Part shown: positions 7,865-17,143 of the stretch, piece after piece
Position numbering within the stretch: the stretch's first letter is position 1
Layout of the letters: each line of letters begins with the position of its first letter
Origin: Phycisphaerae bacterium
GTDB taxonomy: Bacteria; Planctomycetota; Phycisphaerae; Phycisphaerales; SM1A02
Direction: 5' to 3'
Assembly: GCA_018657585.1 (NCBI GenBank)
Contig: JABHWX010000057.1
Span: 1-37,319, forward strand
Length of the DNA stretch: 37,319 nucleotides
Program-made: the position numbers and the translations under genes
The notes under the pieces: generated by a model
What the model saw: the letters and a program-made list of their open reading frames with translations, nothing else
What the model was told of the DNA's origin: nothing
Databases searched by the model: none

Positions 7865-8711
7865 TGGGTATTTGGTTTACCTGCTCTGACTTGACTTCAA
7901 CTTCTACTGTAACTGTTTTTGTTGGATCAGCGTCAACCACACTTTGAGCAAGTTTTCTGTAATCCTTTGCGCCAGCACAATCGGGTTCGTAGTCAAAAAT
8001 CGTTTGCCCAAAACTTGGGGCTTCGGCAAGTTTTACATTTCGACGAATTGGTGGGTATAGTATTTTGCAGTTTTTCCAAGGCACAGCGGTTTCACGAGAT
8101 GAGTCGAAAAACCCTTGCAAGTCATCTACAACTTCTCGAGCGAGTTTAGTATTCTTTTCGTGCATACATAGAACGATGCCAGTAACTTGCAATCCTGGGT
8201 TCAATCCTCCCACAAGCATTTGTACTGTTTCAAACAATCGGCTCACTCCTTGTAGTGCAAGGAAGTGTGTTTGCATTGGGACAATTAACTCCTTCGATGC
8301 AGCAAGTGCATTGATGGTCAACAAGCCCAAACTTGGTGGGCAGTCAATCAGAATGTAATCGTACTTACCATCAATAGGAGCAAGTTTGCGTGAAAGCAAA
8401 TCATGGCGATCTGTTTTTGAAGCAAGTTCTGATTCAGCTGCGGCAAGACCCACTTCGCTTGTAACAAGGTCGATGTTTTCCCGCGCAACTAGAAGGGTGT
8501 CTTGTATCGTGACATCTTCTTCCATAAGCAAGTCATAAACCGAAGCTGATTCACTTTCAACACCAAAGTGCAAGCCGAGATGAGTCTGCGGGTCGAGATC
8601 TATAACAAGAATCTTGTTTCCTTGCAGGGCAAGAGCCCCAGCAAGATTTACCGTCGTCGTGGTTTTGCCTACCCCGCCCTTCTGATTCAATAATGAAATA
8701 ATTCTCGTCAC
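7851..8711 (-). CDS. parA: ParA/Soj-type chromosome partitioning ATPase
   Basis: 286 aa deviant-Walker ATPase. KGGVGKTT at 11-18 carries the signature lysine, IDLDPQ at 37-42 and YILIDCPP near residue 117 complete the nucleotide site, and NVKLAEAPSFGQTIFDY is the typical ParA/Soj C-terminal segment. It binds DNA nonspecifically and moves ParB-parS complexes. A tail of about 30 acidic residues extends past the core. The start is GTG at 8711. Unusually, parB is about 10 kb away on the opposite strand, and parA here heads a run with the VanZ-like gene and murJ. MinD and plasmid-type ParA were considered; the N-terminus and PSFGQ motif favour Soj. Confidence 0.92.
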   Translation of the reverse strand: MTRIISLLNQKGGVGKTTTTVNLAGALALQGNKILVIDLDPQTHLGLHFGVESESASVYDLLMEEDVTIQDTLLVARENIDLVTSEVGLAAAESELASKTDRHDLLSRKLAPIDGKYDYILIDCPPSLGLLTINALAASKELIVPMQTHFLALQGVSRLFETVQMLVGGLNPGLQVTGIVLCMHEKNTKLAREVVDDLQGFFDSSRETAVPWKNCKILYPPIRRNVKLAEAPSFGQTIFDYEPDCAGAKDYRKLAQSVVDADPTKTVTVEVEVKSEQVNQIPNDAT

Positions 8712-8717
8712 ATACGC

Positions 8718-8723
8718 AGTATA
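8718..8723 (-). promoter_or_regulatory. Candidate -10 element of parA (leaderless)
   Basis: Reading the minus strand, TATACT (5 of 6 to the sigma70 -10) lies 6 nt before the GTG start of parA, so transcription would begin at or next to the start codon. No Shine-Dalgarno is present and no good -35 is seen. The remaining 120-nt gap up to recO is AT-rich without a hairpin. Confidence 0.35.
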
Positions 8724-8834
8724 AACGACCAGCGGAATTGTTTATTTATTCAAACTTCAAATATCCGGTTGTGGTGGTGTTTATTTTATGAATACTTTTA
8801 TTAACCGTAAGTGTGACGACCATTTTGGGGTGCT

Positions 8835-9563
8835 TTATGCACCGCGGATGGATTTGTCCGGGGGCCACATCCACCGCATTGCGGCGGTTTCTTTGCCGAT
8901 GATGTCACGAAGATAATGCGCAAGCAACCTGTTGGCGCGGTGGAGTGCATCGGGTTCGACAGGTTGCATCGGACCGTCATCTTGCACAAAGCGAAGTACC
9001 TCGATCGTTTCCTTTCGAACACGAACTCTGTCTATTTCACCGGTATCTTCAACGACGCCACCAACCTTAGAACTAAATGCAACTACGGATTCATCGCCAT
9101 CAATTGTAAGGGTCGGTTGGTATCCCGTCTCAACAAGAAGCGCCCATTGAAAACGGAGAAGTGGCCAATCAATATCATGACCTTCTTCCATCCTATCCAG
9201 TGCCATCAAAAAAGAATCAAATACATTTGTATGTGGATCTTGGTCCGTTATCATCCGACCAACCAAATCCGTCATGTAAATGCCCGCTCTGTTTACTGCC
9301 AAAGATTTTCTAGTAGTCCACCAGACATGTTCGAGTTGCCATTCTGTAAACATAGCGAGATCACTATTTGTTTTTAATCTTGCAACGATATTTCCGCGAG
9401 TCAATGGGTCAAAACCGCCAGAAAAAGATCCTTTATCTCGCTTTGAGCCCTTAGCAATTCCGCGAATGAGACCATACTCCTTTGTAAGTAAACTTACTGT
9501 TTGGCTCGTTTCTGAGTAGTCCCAGCAACGCATACAAATTGCACTGTCAGAAAGAATTGCCAT
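8835..9563 (-). CDS. recO: DNA repair protein RecO
   Basis: 242 aa, matching RecO length (about 230-260). The N-terminal OB-fold is seen in residues 8-80, with SETSQTVSLLTKEYGLIRGIAKGSKR typical of the family, and the rest is helical. RecO works with RecR and RecF to load RecA on SSB-coated gaps. The zinc-binding Cys cluster found in many RecO proteins is absent. It lies 2 nt after the M16 peptidase stop on the same strand, so both are probably one transcript. Confidence 0.85.
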   Translation of the reverse strand: MAILSDSAICMRCWDYSETSQTVSLLTKEYGLIRGIAKGSKRDKGSFSGGFDPLTRGNIVARLKTNSDLAMFTEWQLEHVWWTTRKSLAVNRAGIYMTDLVGRMITDQDPHTNVFDSFLMALDRMEEGHDIDWPLLRFQWALLVETGYQPTLTIDGDESVVAFSSKVGGVVEDTGEIDRVRVRKETIEVLRFVQDDGPMQPVEPDALHRANRLLAHYLRDIIGKETAAMRWMWPPDKSIRGA

Positions 9564-9565
9564 GC

Positions 9566-10783
9566 TTAGGATTGCGAAGAAGAAGCTTCAAAGATTGGTT
9601 CCCAAGGAAACAACTCTGCTGCTTTTTGCAAGTCTTTCAATGTAAGTTGTTCAATTGTTTGCAATTCATTTTCAAACGAAACGTACTTGCCCGATGTTGT
9701 CAAGATGCTTCCCAACCGTTGCATTCTTCCAGCAGGCCGCTCACTTGCAACTGCCACACCCGTACTCGCTTTTGCAATTACTTTTGAAAGGTCTTCCTGA
9801 GTAAGAGATGAGACAAGTTTTTGCATTTCTTCGAGGATAACAGAAGAAACTTTTTCAGCATCGTCAGGTGCACAAACTGCCCATACCATCTGTTCTCCAA
9901 AACCATCGTTTGAATCAACACTTGCAGAAGCTACTTCTGCAAGACCAGAGTCGACAAGAGCCCAATGCAGACGTGAGCCATCACCGCTACCAAGTATTGA
10001 TGCGAGTACAGAAATCGCGTGTCGATTTTCATCTTGAAAAGAAGCGCTTGGCATCATCATCATAAGATAGTGTTGATGTAAATCTTCAATTACTTTGTTA
10101 TGCACCCCACCAAAGCGTTGGATTTCTTCGTACTTTCTTGTCGCGCCTGTCGTCTCCCACCCACCACAAAGATTTTCTATACGAGACACCATGTCTTCAA
10201 AGTCCACATTTCCCGCCATTACAACAATTGTGTTATCTGCACTGTAACGATCTACAAAATAATTATTGAGTTCGTCCCTCTGCATATTTGTAATTGTCTC
10301 AGGTGTTCCAAGTACTCGATGACCAAGCGAACTTGCACCATAATATTTTTCCATAGCACTTTCGTACAACACCCAAAACGGTTGGTCGTCGTACATCGCA
10401 ATTTCTTCAAGTATAACTTTCTTCTCATCGTCAAAATCTTTCGCTCGTAACGCAGGACGTAAAATGTCTGCTAACGTTTCGTGAATGTTTGGAAGAATTT
10501 CTGGCAAACCAGCCCCCCAAAAAGCTGTCATCTCACTCGACGTAAATGCATTGTGCTCTGCTCCAATTGAGTCGAATGCAAGATCGACATCTTCGGCACT
10601 AAGGGTATCTGTGCCTTTAAACATCATGTGTTCAAGAAAATGACTCACCCCCATTAATTTTGCTGATTCGTCCCGAGCGCCAGTCTTTACAAAAAAACCG
10701 ATTGCAGCAGTAACCGCATTACTAGAATGTTCTGCAGCAATTCTTAAACCGTTGGGTAGTGTTGTTTCTGAATATTTGTACAT
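9566..10783 (-). CDS. M16-family zinc peptidase (processing-peptidase-like)
   Basis: 405 aa. The inverted zinc motif HFLEH (His48, Glu51, His52) lies in GVSHFLEHMMFKG, and a downstream acidic stretch ILEEIAMYDDQP supplies the third ligand. The rest shows the two-lobe M16B layout, as in bacterial PqqL-like and mitochondrial processing peptidase homologues. It likely degrades peptides in the cytoplasm or periplasm; no signal peptide is visible. It precedes recO by 2 nt. The 61-nt gap to lpdA has no clear terminator. Confidence 0.9.
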   Translation of the reverse strand: MYKYSETTLPNGLRIAAEHSSNAVTAAIGFFVKTGARDESAKLMGVSHFLEHMMFKGTDTLSAEDVDLAFDSIGAEHNAFTSSEMTAFWGAGLPEILPNIHETLADILRPALRAKDFDDEKKVILEEIAMYDDQPFWVLYESAMEKYYGASSLGHRVLGTPETITNMQRDELNNYFVDRYSADNTIVVMAGNVDFEDMVSRIENLCGGWETTGATRKYEEIQRFGGVHNKVIEDLHQHYLMMMMPSASFQDENRHAISVLASILGSGDGSRLHWALVDSGLAEVASASVDSNDGFGEQMVWAVCAPDDAEKVSSVILEEMQKLVSSLTQEDLSKVIAKASTGVAVASERPAGRMQRLGSILTTSGKYVSFENELQTIEQLTLKDLQKAAELFPWEPIFEASSSQS

Positions 10784-10844
10784 AGGAAAAACCCCAGTTT
10801 AGGTATACGCTTCTAGCAGTTCTTGATCAACGGGTAAGGGCATC

Positions 10845-12311
10845 TTAATTGTGAATCATTCTGTCTTCGGTTCCAAGGGCTGCCTCGTGAATGGATTCCG
10901 CCATTGTTGGGTGCGGGTGCATCGTAGAGATAATATCCTCTACAGTCGCTTCAAGACGAATCGCCAAACCTATTTCTGCAATGAGTTCACTGGCATCGTG
11001 TCCAATAATGTGTGCCCCTAAAATTTCGCCGTATGGTTTGCTCGCTAGTATTTTTACAACACCTTCTGTTGCACCAACAGCGAGTGCTTTGCCATGCGAC
11101 TTTAATGAATACTCGCCTTTGATATATTCAATACCCGCATCTTTGACTTGTTGTTCCGTCATTCCAATCGATGCAATTTGTGGATTCGTGTACGTGCAAC
11201 CAGGAATTGATTTATAGTCAACGCCAAAAGTATGGTGCCCTGACATCCGTTCAACACAAGACGCAGCTTCTTCTGAAGCAACGTGTGCAAGGAGCGGCGG
11301 TCCAATGACATCGCCAATTGCATAGATTCCAGAAACACTGGTTTTATATGTTGGCTCGTCTACATCCTTCGCATCCGTTTTTATATACCCTCGATGCAAC
11401 TCAATACCAAGCGAATCGTCAAAAAGACCGTCACAGCGTGGTCCAACGCCAATTGCAACTAGAACTTTTTGCGCTTCAATGGTTGACTCTTTGTCACCTT
11501 TTGTAAATGTAACTGTTGCACCGTTGTCATTTGTCTCAATCGCGTTTACCGAAGCGCCAGTGTGAATATCCATCCCCTGCTTTTTAAAAGCACGTCCTGC
11601 AAGTTTGCTGATGTCCTCGTCTTCAAGCGGGAGAATACGATCAAGCATTTCGATAATTGTTACCTTCGTGCCGAATGCATTGTATACATACGCAAACTCC
11701 ATACCTATTGCACCCGAACCAATAATGGCAAGAGACTCTGGTCGTTCTTCAAGTGTCATCGCATGAGAAGATTGTAAAATTGTTTTGCTATCACAGGGAG
11801 CAAATGGTAACTCTCGCGGTTTTGCACCAGTTGCAATCAGGACTCGGTCCGCGGTAACTGTTTCAAGAACATCGTCTCCATTTCCGTTGTAATAATCACC
11901 GGTTGGTTTGCGAACTTCAACGCTGCATGGTGTTACACCGTTGTTACCAGAGGTAATGTGTGCATGCCCACTAATGTGTTCAACGCCATTTTTCTTAAAC
12001 AAGAAACCAACGCCACCATTGAGTTGCTCAGTAATTTTTCGGCTTCGACCAATGAAAGCACCCCAATCAACCGAAACTTCACCAACGTTGATGCCCCACT
12101 CTTTGCCGTGGTTTACCGCTTCGTCATAAACCTCTGCTCCGTGCAACAATGCTTTTGATGGAATGCAACCCCAGTTCAAACATACGCCACCCAATTTATC
12201 TCGGTCAATACAGGCAACTTGTAAACCGAGTTGCGAAGCGCGAATTGCCCCAACATAGCCGCCCGGACCCGAGCCAATTACAATCAAATCAAAATGTCGC
12301 TGCGTAGTCAA
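10845..12311 (-). CDS. lpdA: Dihydrolipoyl dehydrogenase (E3)
   Basis: 488 aa flavoprotein that reoxidises dihydrolipoamide in pyruvate or 2-oxoglutarate dehydrogenase or the glycine cleavage system. FAD-binding GSGPGG is at 13-18, the redox disulfide GGVCLNWGC at 41-49 (Cys44, Cys49), an NAD-binding GSGAIG near 197, and the C-terminal active-site HPHPT motif is present. The start is TTG at 12311, supported by an AAGGAAGG ribosome site 8 nt upstream. No other complex subunit is in the window, so E3 stands alone. The 197-nt gap to the next gene carries the divergent control regions; a possible minus-strand -10 (TACTAT) is seen in it, without a strong -35. Confidence 0.95.
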   Translation of the reverse strand: MTTQRHFDLIVIGSGPGGYVGAIRASQLGLQVACIDRDKLGGVCLNWGCIPSKALLHGAEVYDEAVNHGKEWGINVGEVSVDWGAFIGRSRKITEQLNGGVGFLFKKNGVEHISGHAHITSGNNGVTPCSVEVRKPTGDYYNGNGDDVLETVTADRVLIATGAKPRELPFAPCDSKTILQSSHAMTLEERPESLAIIGSGAIGMEFAYVYNAFGTKVTIIEMLDRILPLEDEDISKLAGRAFKKQGMDIHTGASVNAIETNDNGATVTFTKGDKESTIEAQKVLVAIGVGPRCDGLFDDSLGIELHRGYIKTDAKDVDEPTYKTSVSGIYAIGDVIGPPLLAHVASEEAASCVERMSGHHTFGVDYKSIPGCTYTNPQIASIGMTEQQVKDAGIEYIKGEYSLKSHGKALAVGATEGVVKILASKPYGEILGAHIIGHDASELIAEIGLAIRLEATVEDIISTMHPHPTMAESIHEAALGTEDRMIHN

Positions 12312-12508
12312 AATACAAACCTTCCTTGTAGGGGTGAAAATACGTATGAAAAATAGTATTTTATCGTGCTAACTGCATAACGAGAAGTAGGTCATAACCA
12401 GTTGATATTAATAGAGTTGTGTTTCCTTCCATCAGTGCCCGTTTGAGCCCGCACTCAATTACTCTGTCTAAGGTATCATCCGCGGTTCAGTAGGAAAGAG
12501 ACCAATAC

Positions 12509-13270
12509 ATGCGAACTGCATTAATCAGCGACATCCATGGCAACCTTGAAGCACTCAATCGAGTGTTGGAGGCAATATTTGATCAAAAAACAGATCGAAT
12601 TGTCTGTTTGGGTGACACTCTTGGGTATGGTCCAAACCCTGTAGAGTGTGTGGATCTTATTGAAGAGCATTGCGAGTGGAGCCTCCTTGGAAATCACGAT
12701 TACGGGGCACTCTACGAACCAACCAACTTTAACGCTGCTGCTGAACAGGCTGCGTACTGGACTCGCGCGCAATTTGACGCCGAAGAAGACACGGAAGTTG
12801 CAGCAAAACGTTGGGAATTTTTAGGGTCTCTCCGTGTGAGAACGCAAATGGATGATTTCCTCTGTGTTCATGGTACACCTCGCCGACCAATCAACGAATA
12901 TCTCTTTCCAGATGACGCCATCAATTCACCAGTAAAAATGAAACAGATTTTTGAACGCATCCCAAAATATTCCATGTCTGGGCATACACATGTCCCTGGG
13001 ATTTTCACAAACGAACCCGAATTCTATCCTCCTGACGAATTAGATTATTCTTTCTCTTATAAGGATGAGGAAAAGTTCATTATCAATCCTGGCTCCGTTG
13101 GGCAGCCGCGTGACCTTGACCCAAAATTAAGTTACGCAGTCCTTGATGATAAAAAATACACTGTAGACTTTTATCGTCTTGATTACGATATAGATAGCGT
13201 ACGAGATAAAATTTACGCCATTCCAGATCTCAGCAATTGGCTCGGGGATCGATTGCTCGAAGGTCGTTAA
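12509..13270 (+). CDS. Calcineurin-like metallophosphoesterase (YfcE/DevT-like)
   Basis: 253 aa. The metallophosphoesterase motifs are complete: SDIHGN at 7-12, LGDTLGYGP at about 34-42, LGNHDYG at about 60-66, and SGHTHVPG near 155, followed by NPGSVGQPRD. Such proteins hydrolyse phosphomonoesters or diesters with two metal ions; the subgroup acting on whole proteins or small diesters cannot be separated by eye. An AGGAAAGAG ribosome site lies about 8 nt before the ATG. It stands 25 nt upstream of yidC and probably shares its transcript. Confidence 0.88.
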   Translation: MRTALISDIHGNLEALNRVLEAIFDQKTDRIVCLGDTLGYGPNPVECVDLIEEHCEWSLLGNHDYGALYEPTNFNAAAEQAAYWTRAQFDAEEDTEVAAKRWEFLGSLRVRTQMDDFLCVHGTPRRPINEYLFPDDAINSPVKMKQIFERIPKYSMSGHTHVPGIFTNEPEFYPPDELDYSFSYKDEEKFIINPGSVGQPRDLDPKLSYAVLDDKKYTVDFYRLDYDIDSVRDKIYAIPDLSNWLGDRLLEGR

Positions 13271-13295
13271 GACCGCAAATGGGAAATAGAAAATC

Positions 13296-15458
13296 ATGAC
13301 AAAACAGGCACGCCGGCGGTTGATACCGCTATTAGTAATTCTTGCAGCAGGAAGTGTATTGCTTGTTACTGTTTTTAGTGACAAGGTCGGGGATAAAACA
13401 GATACACCTGCACAAACAACTGCCGTTCAGGAGCAAGAAAAACCTGTAGAAACTTCACCACCTGCGAACACAACTGTTGCTGCAACACCAAGTACACCAA
13501 AAGAAGATAGTGTAAAAGCAGACCTTCCCACGCCTTTTGAAGAATTGCACGTTCTGCAAAATAGTCAAAGTGAAACACCTTTAGTTCTCGGATCTCTCCA
13601 CGATATAGAAAAGTGGAAGATGCAAGTTGCATTTACGCAAACTGGTGGTGGTATCAGCTCTATCCGTTTTGCAGATATTTTTGAAACTGTTGACGGCAAA
13701 CTTGCTTGGAACAAATTTAGGAAAGATGGCGGAGAACAACCGCCAATTGATTATTTGTATTTGCTCGTTGATGAACGTATTATCAATAAAACAACTGTGC
13801 CTGCGCTTGGTGCATTTAAACTTGTCATCAATGACCAAGAATTGAAACTTATTAACGCAAGTGACTGGAAAGTTTCTAGTAGTCGGAGCGATGGCGTTCA
13901 CTTCGAAGCCACAATTGCTGATGAAAACAATACGGAAATTGCAAAAGTCTATCGTTCGTGGACCATTGATAACCAGTACGGTTTGCAACTTAAACAAAGC
14001 GTACAAAACCTTACTTCGCAAAACATTGTTGTTCGTTGGGTACAGTATGGTCCACCATCACTAACTGTAGATCGCTCAAGGTACATGGACCGCAGACGCT
14101 TCCGATTTGGGTGGGAACTTGGGAACGATGGGCATCTTGCTCCAATTCAATCGAATGATATCGTCATTGAATTTGCCGATGCTATAAAAGAACAAAGTGC
14201 CACAATTTGGCCAACCCTTGACTCTGTAGAGGAAGATGACAAACTCTCTTGGTTCGCCGCTACGAACAGATACTTTGCACTTGCTACTTTTCCAAACATC
14301 AACAAGGAAGGCAAAGGGAATCGCCTCTTCACTGATAAAGTTGAGAAAATCACAACCGTGGTTGGTGGGGTCGAGGGTTCTGAGTTTGTTATTACTGGGC
14401 TCTACAGCCCAGAGGTAACTATTGAGGGCGGGAAGAAGTACGACCTTTCGATGGGTATCTATGCAGGTCCATTAGAACGTTCTCTCCTAGACAACGAACA
14501 ACCGTACATAGCTCTTAATTTACGTGATTTAGTTCTGTATCAAATGTCTAGTATGTGCGCAATTTGTACATTCCAGTGGCTTGCTGACTTCTTAGCAATT
14601 GTGCTCACTACCCTTGATCATTATGTTGTCTTTGACTGGGGTTTTTCTATCATCATACTTGTGCTCATCGTGCGCACCATTTTGCACCCAATTACCAAAA
14701 AGTCGCAAATCAATATGCAACGTTTTGGAAAGGTAATGCAAAAGCTGAAACCTGAAATTGACAAACTGAAAAAGAAATATCCTAACGATCCCAAACGAGT
14801 ACAGAGTGAACAGATGTCGCTCATGAAACAGTATGGAGTGAATCCCCTGCAGATGCTCGGGTGCCTTCCAATGTTCTTGCAAATGCCGATTTGGGTTGCG
14901 CTCTACGCGCTTCTTTACTTCATGTTCGACATACGGCAAGAACCTGCGTTCTTTGGTGTATTCCAATTATTAGGGGATTGGCCCTTCCTTGCAGATCTAA
15001 GTTCCGCTGACCACTTCTTTGGGAAATTCACTGAGGCAAAACAGTTCTTGTTTTGGAATATCACTGGAATAAACTTGCTCCCAATTTTAATGGGAGTAAT
15101 CTTTTTCGTACAACAAAAATACATGTCGCCACAAAGCATGGCATCAACACCAGAACAAGCCTCGCAACAAAAGATCATGCGTGTCATGATGGTTGTACTT
15201 TTCCCGCTTATGCTTTATTCAGCACCATCTGGCTTGACACTTTACATTTTGACTTCCAGTACAGTTGGTATTTTGGAGAGCCGTAGAATTCGTAAACACA
15301 TCGATAACACACCTATTGAACCAAAGGCTGTTACCAATGGAGCTGATGGTCGCAAACCTAAGGACAAACAAGGTCGTGCGTGGGCGGATGCTATGGAAGC
15401 GCGTAGAAAGAAGGTGCAAAACAAAGCGAAAAAGCGATCCTTTAAGAAACGCGATTAA
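13296..15458 (+). CDS. yidC: Membrane protein insertase YidC
   Basis: 720 aa, a Gram-negative-type YidC with a first helix at 9-27, a large periplasmic beta domain (about 90-400) and the conserved insertase core. The core helices lie near 425-460, 522-545, 586-607 and 630-665, with the cytoplasmic basic loop (about 463-515) and the LQMPIWVALYALL segment. It inserts membrane proteins with or without SecYEG. The last 35 residues are highly basic (many Lys and Arg); similar tails in Rhodopirellula baltica and streptococcal YidC contact ribosomes. Length is above the roughly 550 aa of E. coli because of the linker and tail. mnmE follows after 8 nt, a common origin-proximal arrangement. Confidence 0.95.
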   Translation: MTKQARRRLIPLLVILAAGSVLLVTVFSDKVGDKTDTPAQTTAVQEQEKPVETSPPANTTVAATPSTPKEDSVKADLPTPFEELHVLQNSQSETPLVLGSLHDIEKWKMQVAFTQTGGGISSIRFADIFETVDGKLAWNKFRKDGGEQPPIDYLYLLVDERIINKTTVPALGAFKLVINDQELKLINASDWKVSSSRSDGVHFEATIADENNTEIAKVYRSWTIDNQYGLQLKQSVQNLTSQNIVVRWVQYGPPSLTVDRSRYMDRRRFRFGWELGNDGHLAPIQSNDIVIEFADAIKEQSATIWPTLDSVEEDDKLSWFAATNRYFALATFPNINKEGKGNRLFTDKVEKITTVVGGVEGSEFVITGLYSPEVTIEGGKKYDLSMGIYAGPLERSLLDNEQPYIALNLRDLVLYQMSSMCAICTFQWLADFLAIVLTTLDHYVVFDWGFSIIILVLIVRTILHPITKKSQINMQRFGKVMQKLKPEIDKLKKKYPNDPKRVQSEQMSLMKQYGVNPLQMLGCLPMFLQMPIWVALYALLYFMFDIRQEPAFFGVFQLLGDWPFLADLSSADHFFGKFTEAKQFLFWNITGINLLPILMGVIFFVQQKYMSPQSMASTPEQASQQKIMRVMMVVLFPLMLYSAPSGLTLYILTSSTVGILESRRIRKHIDNTPIEPKAVTNGADGRKPKDKQGRAWADAMEARRKKVQNKAKKRSFKKRD

Positions 15459-15466
15459 CTTTTGCT

Positions 15467-16750
15467 ATGGATATTGACACCACTATCGTTGCGGTAAGCT
15501 CCCCAAGTGGAGAATCGTCGCATGCTTTAGTACGAGTAACGGGAAACAATCTCTTTGCGCCTCTTCGTACTCTAGGAATTGAGTGCAAGCCGAGTCAAGC
15601 AACTCCAAGTGTAGTGCAACTTCCTATTGGCGAACTTTCCATACTTGCAATGGCATATCCTGCAGGCAGATCATTTTGTGGGCAAGAAACTGTTGAAATA
15701 GTATTACCCAATAACAGACATTTGCTGCATGTTCTTGTATCAGAACTCATCTCTGTAACAAATGGTCGACAAGCTGAAGCTGGTGAATTTACTGCACGCG
15801 CTTTCTTTAATGGAAAACTTTCATTGTCACAGGCGGAAGGTGTCTGTGCAACAATTTCAGCATGCAATGATTGTGAGTTGCAAGGCGCAACTCTTCTTAG
15901 AGAAGGTGCGCTTCACAAACTTGTCGAACCCGTTTCAACATTGATTTGCAAAACACTTACTCTTGTAGAATCGGGAATTGATTTTGTAGACGAAGAAGAT
16001 GTAGTTGCTATTTCACAACACGACCTTGAGGCGGCGATTGTGAATATGTCCAAAACACTTCAGTCAATTCTCCATGGGAACATCGCCATGGAAACCTTGC
16101 GAGAATTACCCACAGTTGTCCTCGCAGGTAAACCAAATGCCGGCAAGTCTTCTCTGTTCAACGCGTTGGTGAATCGCAATCGGGTTGTAGTTTCAGAAGT
16201 GGTTGGAACAACACGAGACGCTATTGTAGAACCAGTTAGGTTCGGTGATAAAGAGGCATTGTTGATAGACATAGCTGGACTAGTTGATGCAAGTGACGTA
16301 CTGCATACTTCTTCGCAAGAGATTGCAAACAAAACTATTCAAGATGCTAATCTTGTCTTAGAATGTGTTGCTCCTGGCGAACTGGCTCAAGGTATTGGCA
16401 AAACAAGGTTGGTAGTTCACACAAAGGTAGACTCCACTAATTGTAATTCTGAACACACAATCAGCATAAAAACGATGCGCGGAATTGATGCGTTAAGAAA
16501 ACGAATAGAGAATACACTAGATGCAACACCTACCCCATCTACTGATGCGCTTGCGCTCTACCCAAGACATATACGATATTTACAAGACGCAATAGAATCG
16601 CTTTCGCGTGCTCTTAGTGAAATAAAAGTACCCGAGTTAGCCGCTGCATCATTACGCGAAGCCCTTAATGACATTGGTAAAATTACTGGCGAAGTAACTC
16701 CAGACGAAGTGCTTGGCGAAGTATTCTCCTCTTTTTGTATAGGGAAATAA
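15467..16750 (+). CDS. mnmE: tRNA modification GTPase MnmE with altered G-domain catalysis
   Basis: 427 aa (E. coli has 454). The N-terminal tetrahydrofolate-binding domain, helical domain, inserted G domain and C-terminal FCIGK (423-427) are all present, so this is MnmE, which with MnmG modifies U34 of tRNAs. G1 is GKPNAGKSS (221-229) and the switch I TTRD is at 248-251. Other key positions differ. G3 is DIAG (268-271) instead of DTAG, G4 is TKVD (319-322) instead of NKxD, and a gapless alignment to E. coli puts His280 at catalytic Glu282 and Val273 at Arg275. Part of the G domain before G4 is also shorter. The frame is intact and coupled to the next gene by TAATG. Confidence 0.93.
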   Translation: MDIDTTIVAVSSPSGESSHALVRVTGNNLFAPLRTLGIECKPSQATPSVVQLPIGELSILAMAYPAGRSFCGQETVEIVLPNNRHLLHVLVSELISVTNGRQAEAGEFTARAFFNGKLSLSQAEGVCATISACNDCELQGATLLREGALHKLVEPVSTLICKTLTLVESGIDFVDEEDVVAISQHDLEAAIVNMSKTLQSILHGNIAMETLRELPTVVLAGKPNAGKSSLFNALVNRNRVVVSEVVGTTRDAIVEPVRFGDKEALLIDIAGLVDASDVLHTSSQEIANKTIQDANLVLECVAPGELAQGIGKTRLVVHTKVDSTNCNSEHTISIKTMRGIDALRKRIENTLDATPTPSTDALALYPRHIRYLQDAIESLSRALSEIKVPELAAASLREALNDIGKITGEVTPDEVLGEVFSSFCIGK

Positions 16751-17130
16751 TGAATACATCAACAATTGAAATACGAGTCCGTTACAACGAATGCGACCCA
16801 ATGGGTGTTGCTCATCATGCTACGTACCCCATTTGGTTTGAGATGGGAAGAACAGAACATCTTCGTTCTCAAGGTAGACTATATGGCGACATTGAAAATG
16901 AGGGCTTGTTTTTTGTTGTTGTAGATTTACACGTGCAATATAAAAAGTCTGTAAAATATGATGACGTTCTCTCTCTTGCAACAGTCGTAGAAGATTGCAC
17001 CCCTGCCCGGTTACGACATTCATATGTCTTAACCAAAGAGAACGAAGTAATCGCAAGAGCATCAACAACATTAGCGTGTGTGGATTCCAAAGGAGTGGTA
17101 CATCGTTTTCCGGAATCGCTTGTACGCTAA
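16750..17130 (+). CDS. Hotdog-fold acyl-CoA thioesterase (YbgC/4HBT-like)
   Basis: 126 aa from the ATG at 16750, which overlaps the mnmE stop by one base. The N-terminal pattern VRYNECDPMGVAHHATYPIW with the acidic residue of ECD is the 4HBT/YbgC active-site segment, and EMGRTEHLR continues it. The remainder forms the single hotdog domain. It likely hydrolyses short acyl-CoA or acyl-ACP thioesters in the cytoplasm; the substrate is unknown. It is last in the plus-strand run and converges on dciA with 13 nt between the stops. Confidence 0.87.
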   Translation: MNTSTIEIRVRYNECDPMGVAHHATYPIWFEMGRTEHLRSQGRLYGDIENEGLFFVVVDLHVQYKKSVKYDDVLSLATVVEDCTPARLRHSYVLTKENEVIARASTTLACVDSKGVVHRFPESLVR

Positions 17131-17143
17131 CTATTAATTATTT

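Noticed and set aside
8916-9377. Plus-strand open frame of 153 codons opposite recO
   Set aside because: It is a shadow of recO with no ribosome site or recognisable domain.
10100-10450. Plus-strand open frame of 116 codons opposite the M16 gene
   Set aside because: It is antisense to a clear M16 peptidase and its product looks like a reverse-strand shadow.
12312-12508. Search for a small RNA or tRNA in the lpdA upstream gap
   Set aside because: No cloverleaf, conserved box or strong hairpin was found; it reads as a divergent control region.
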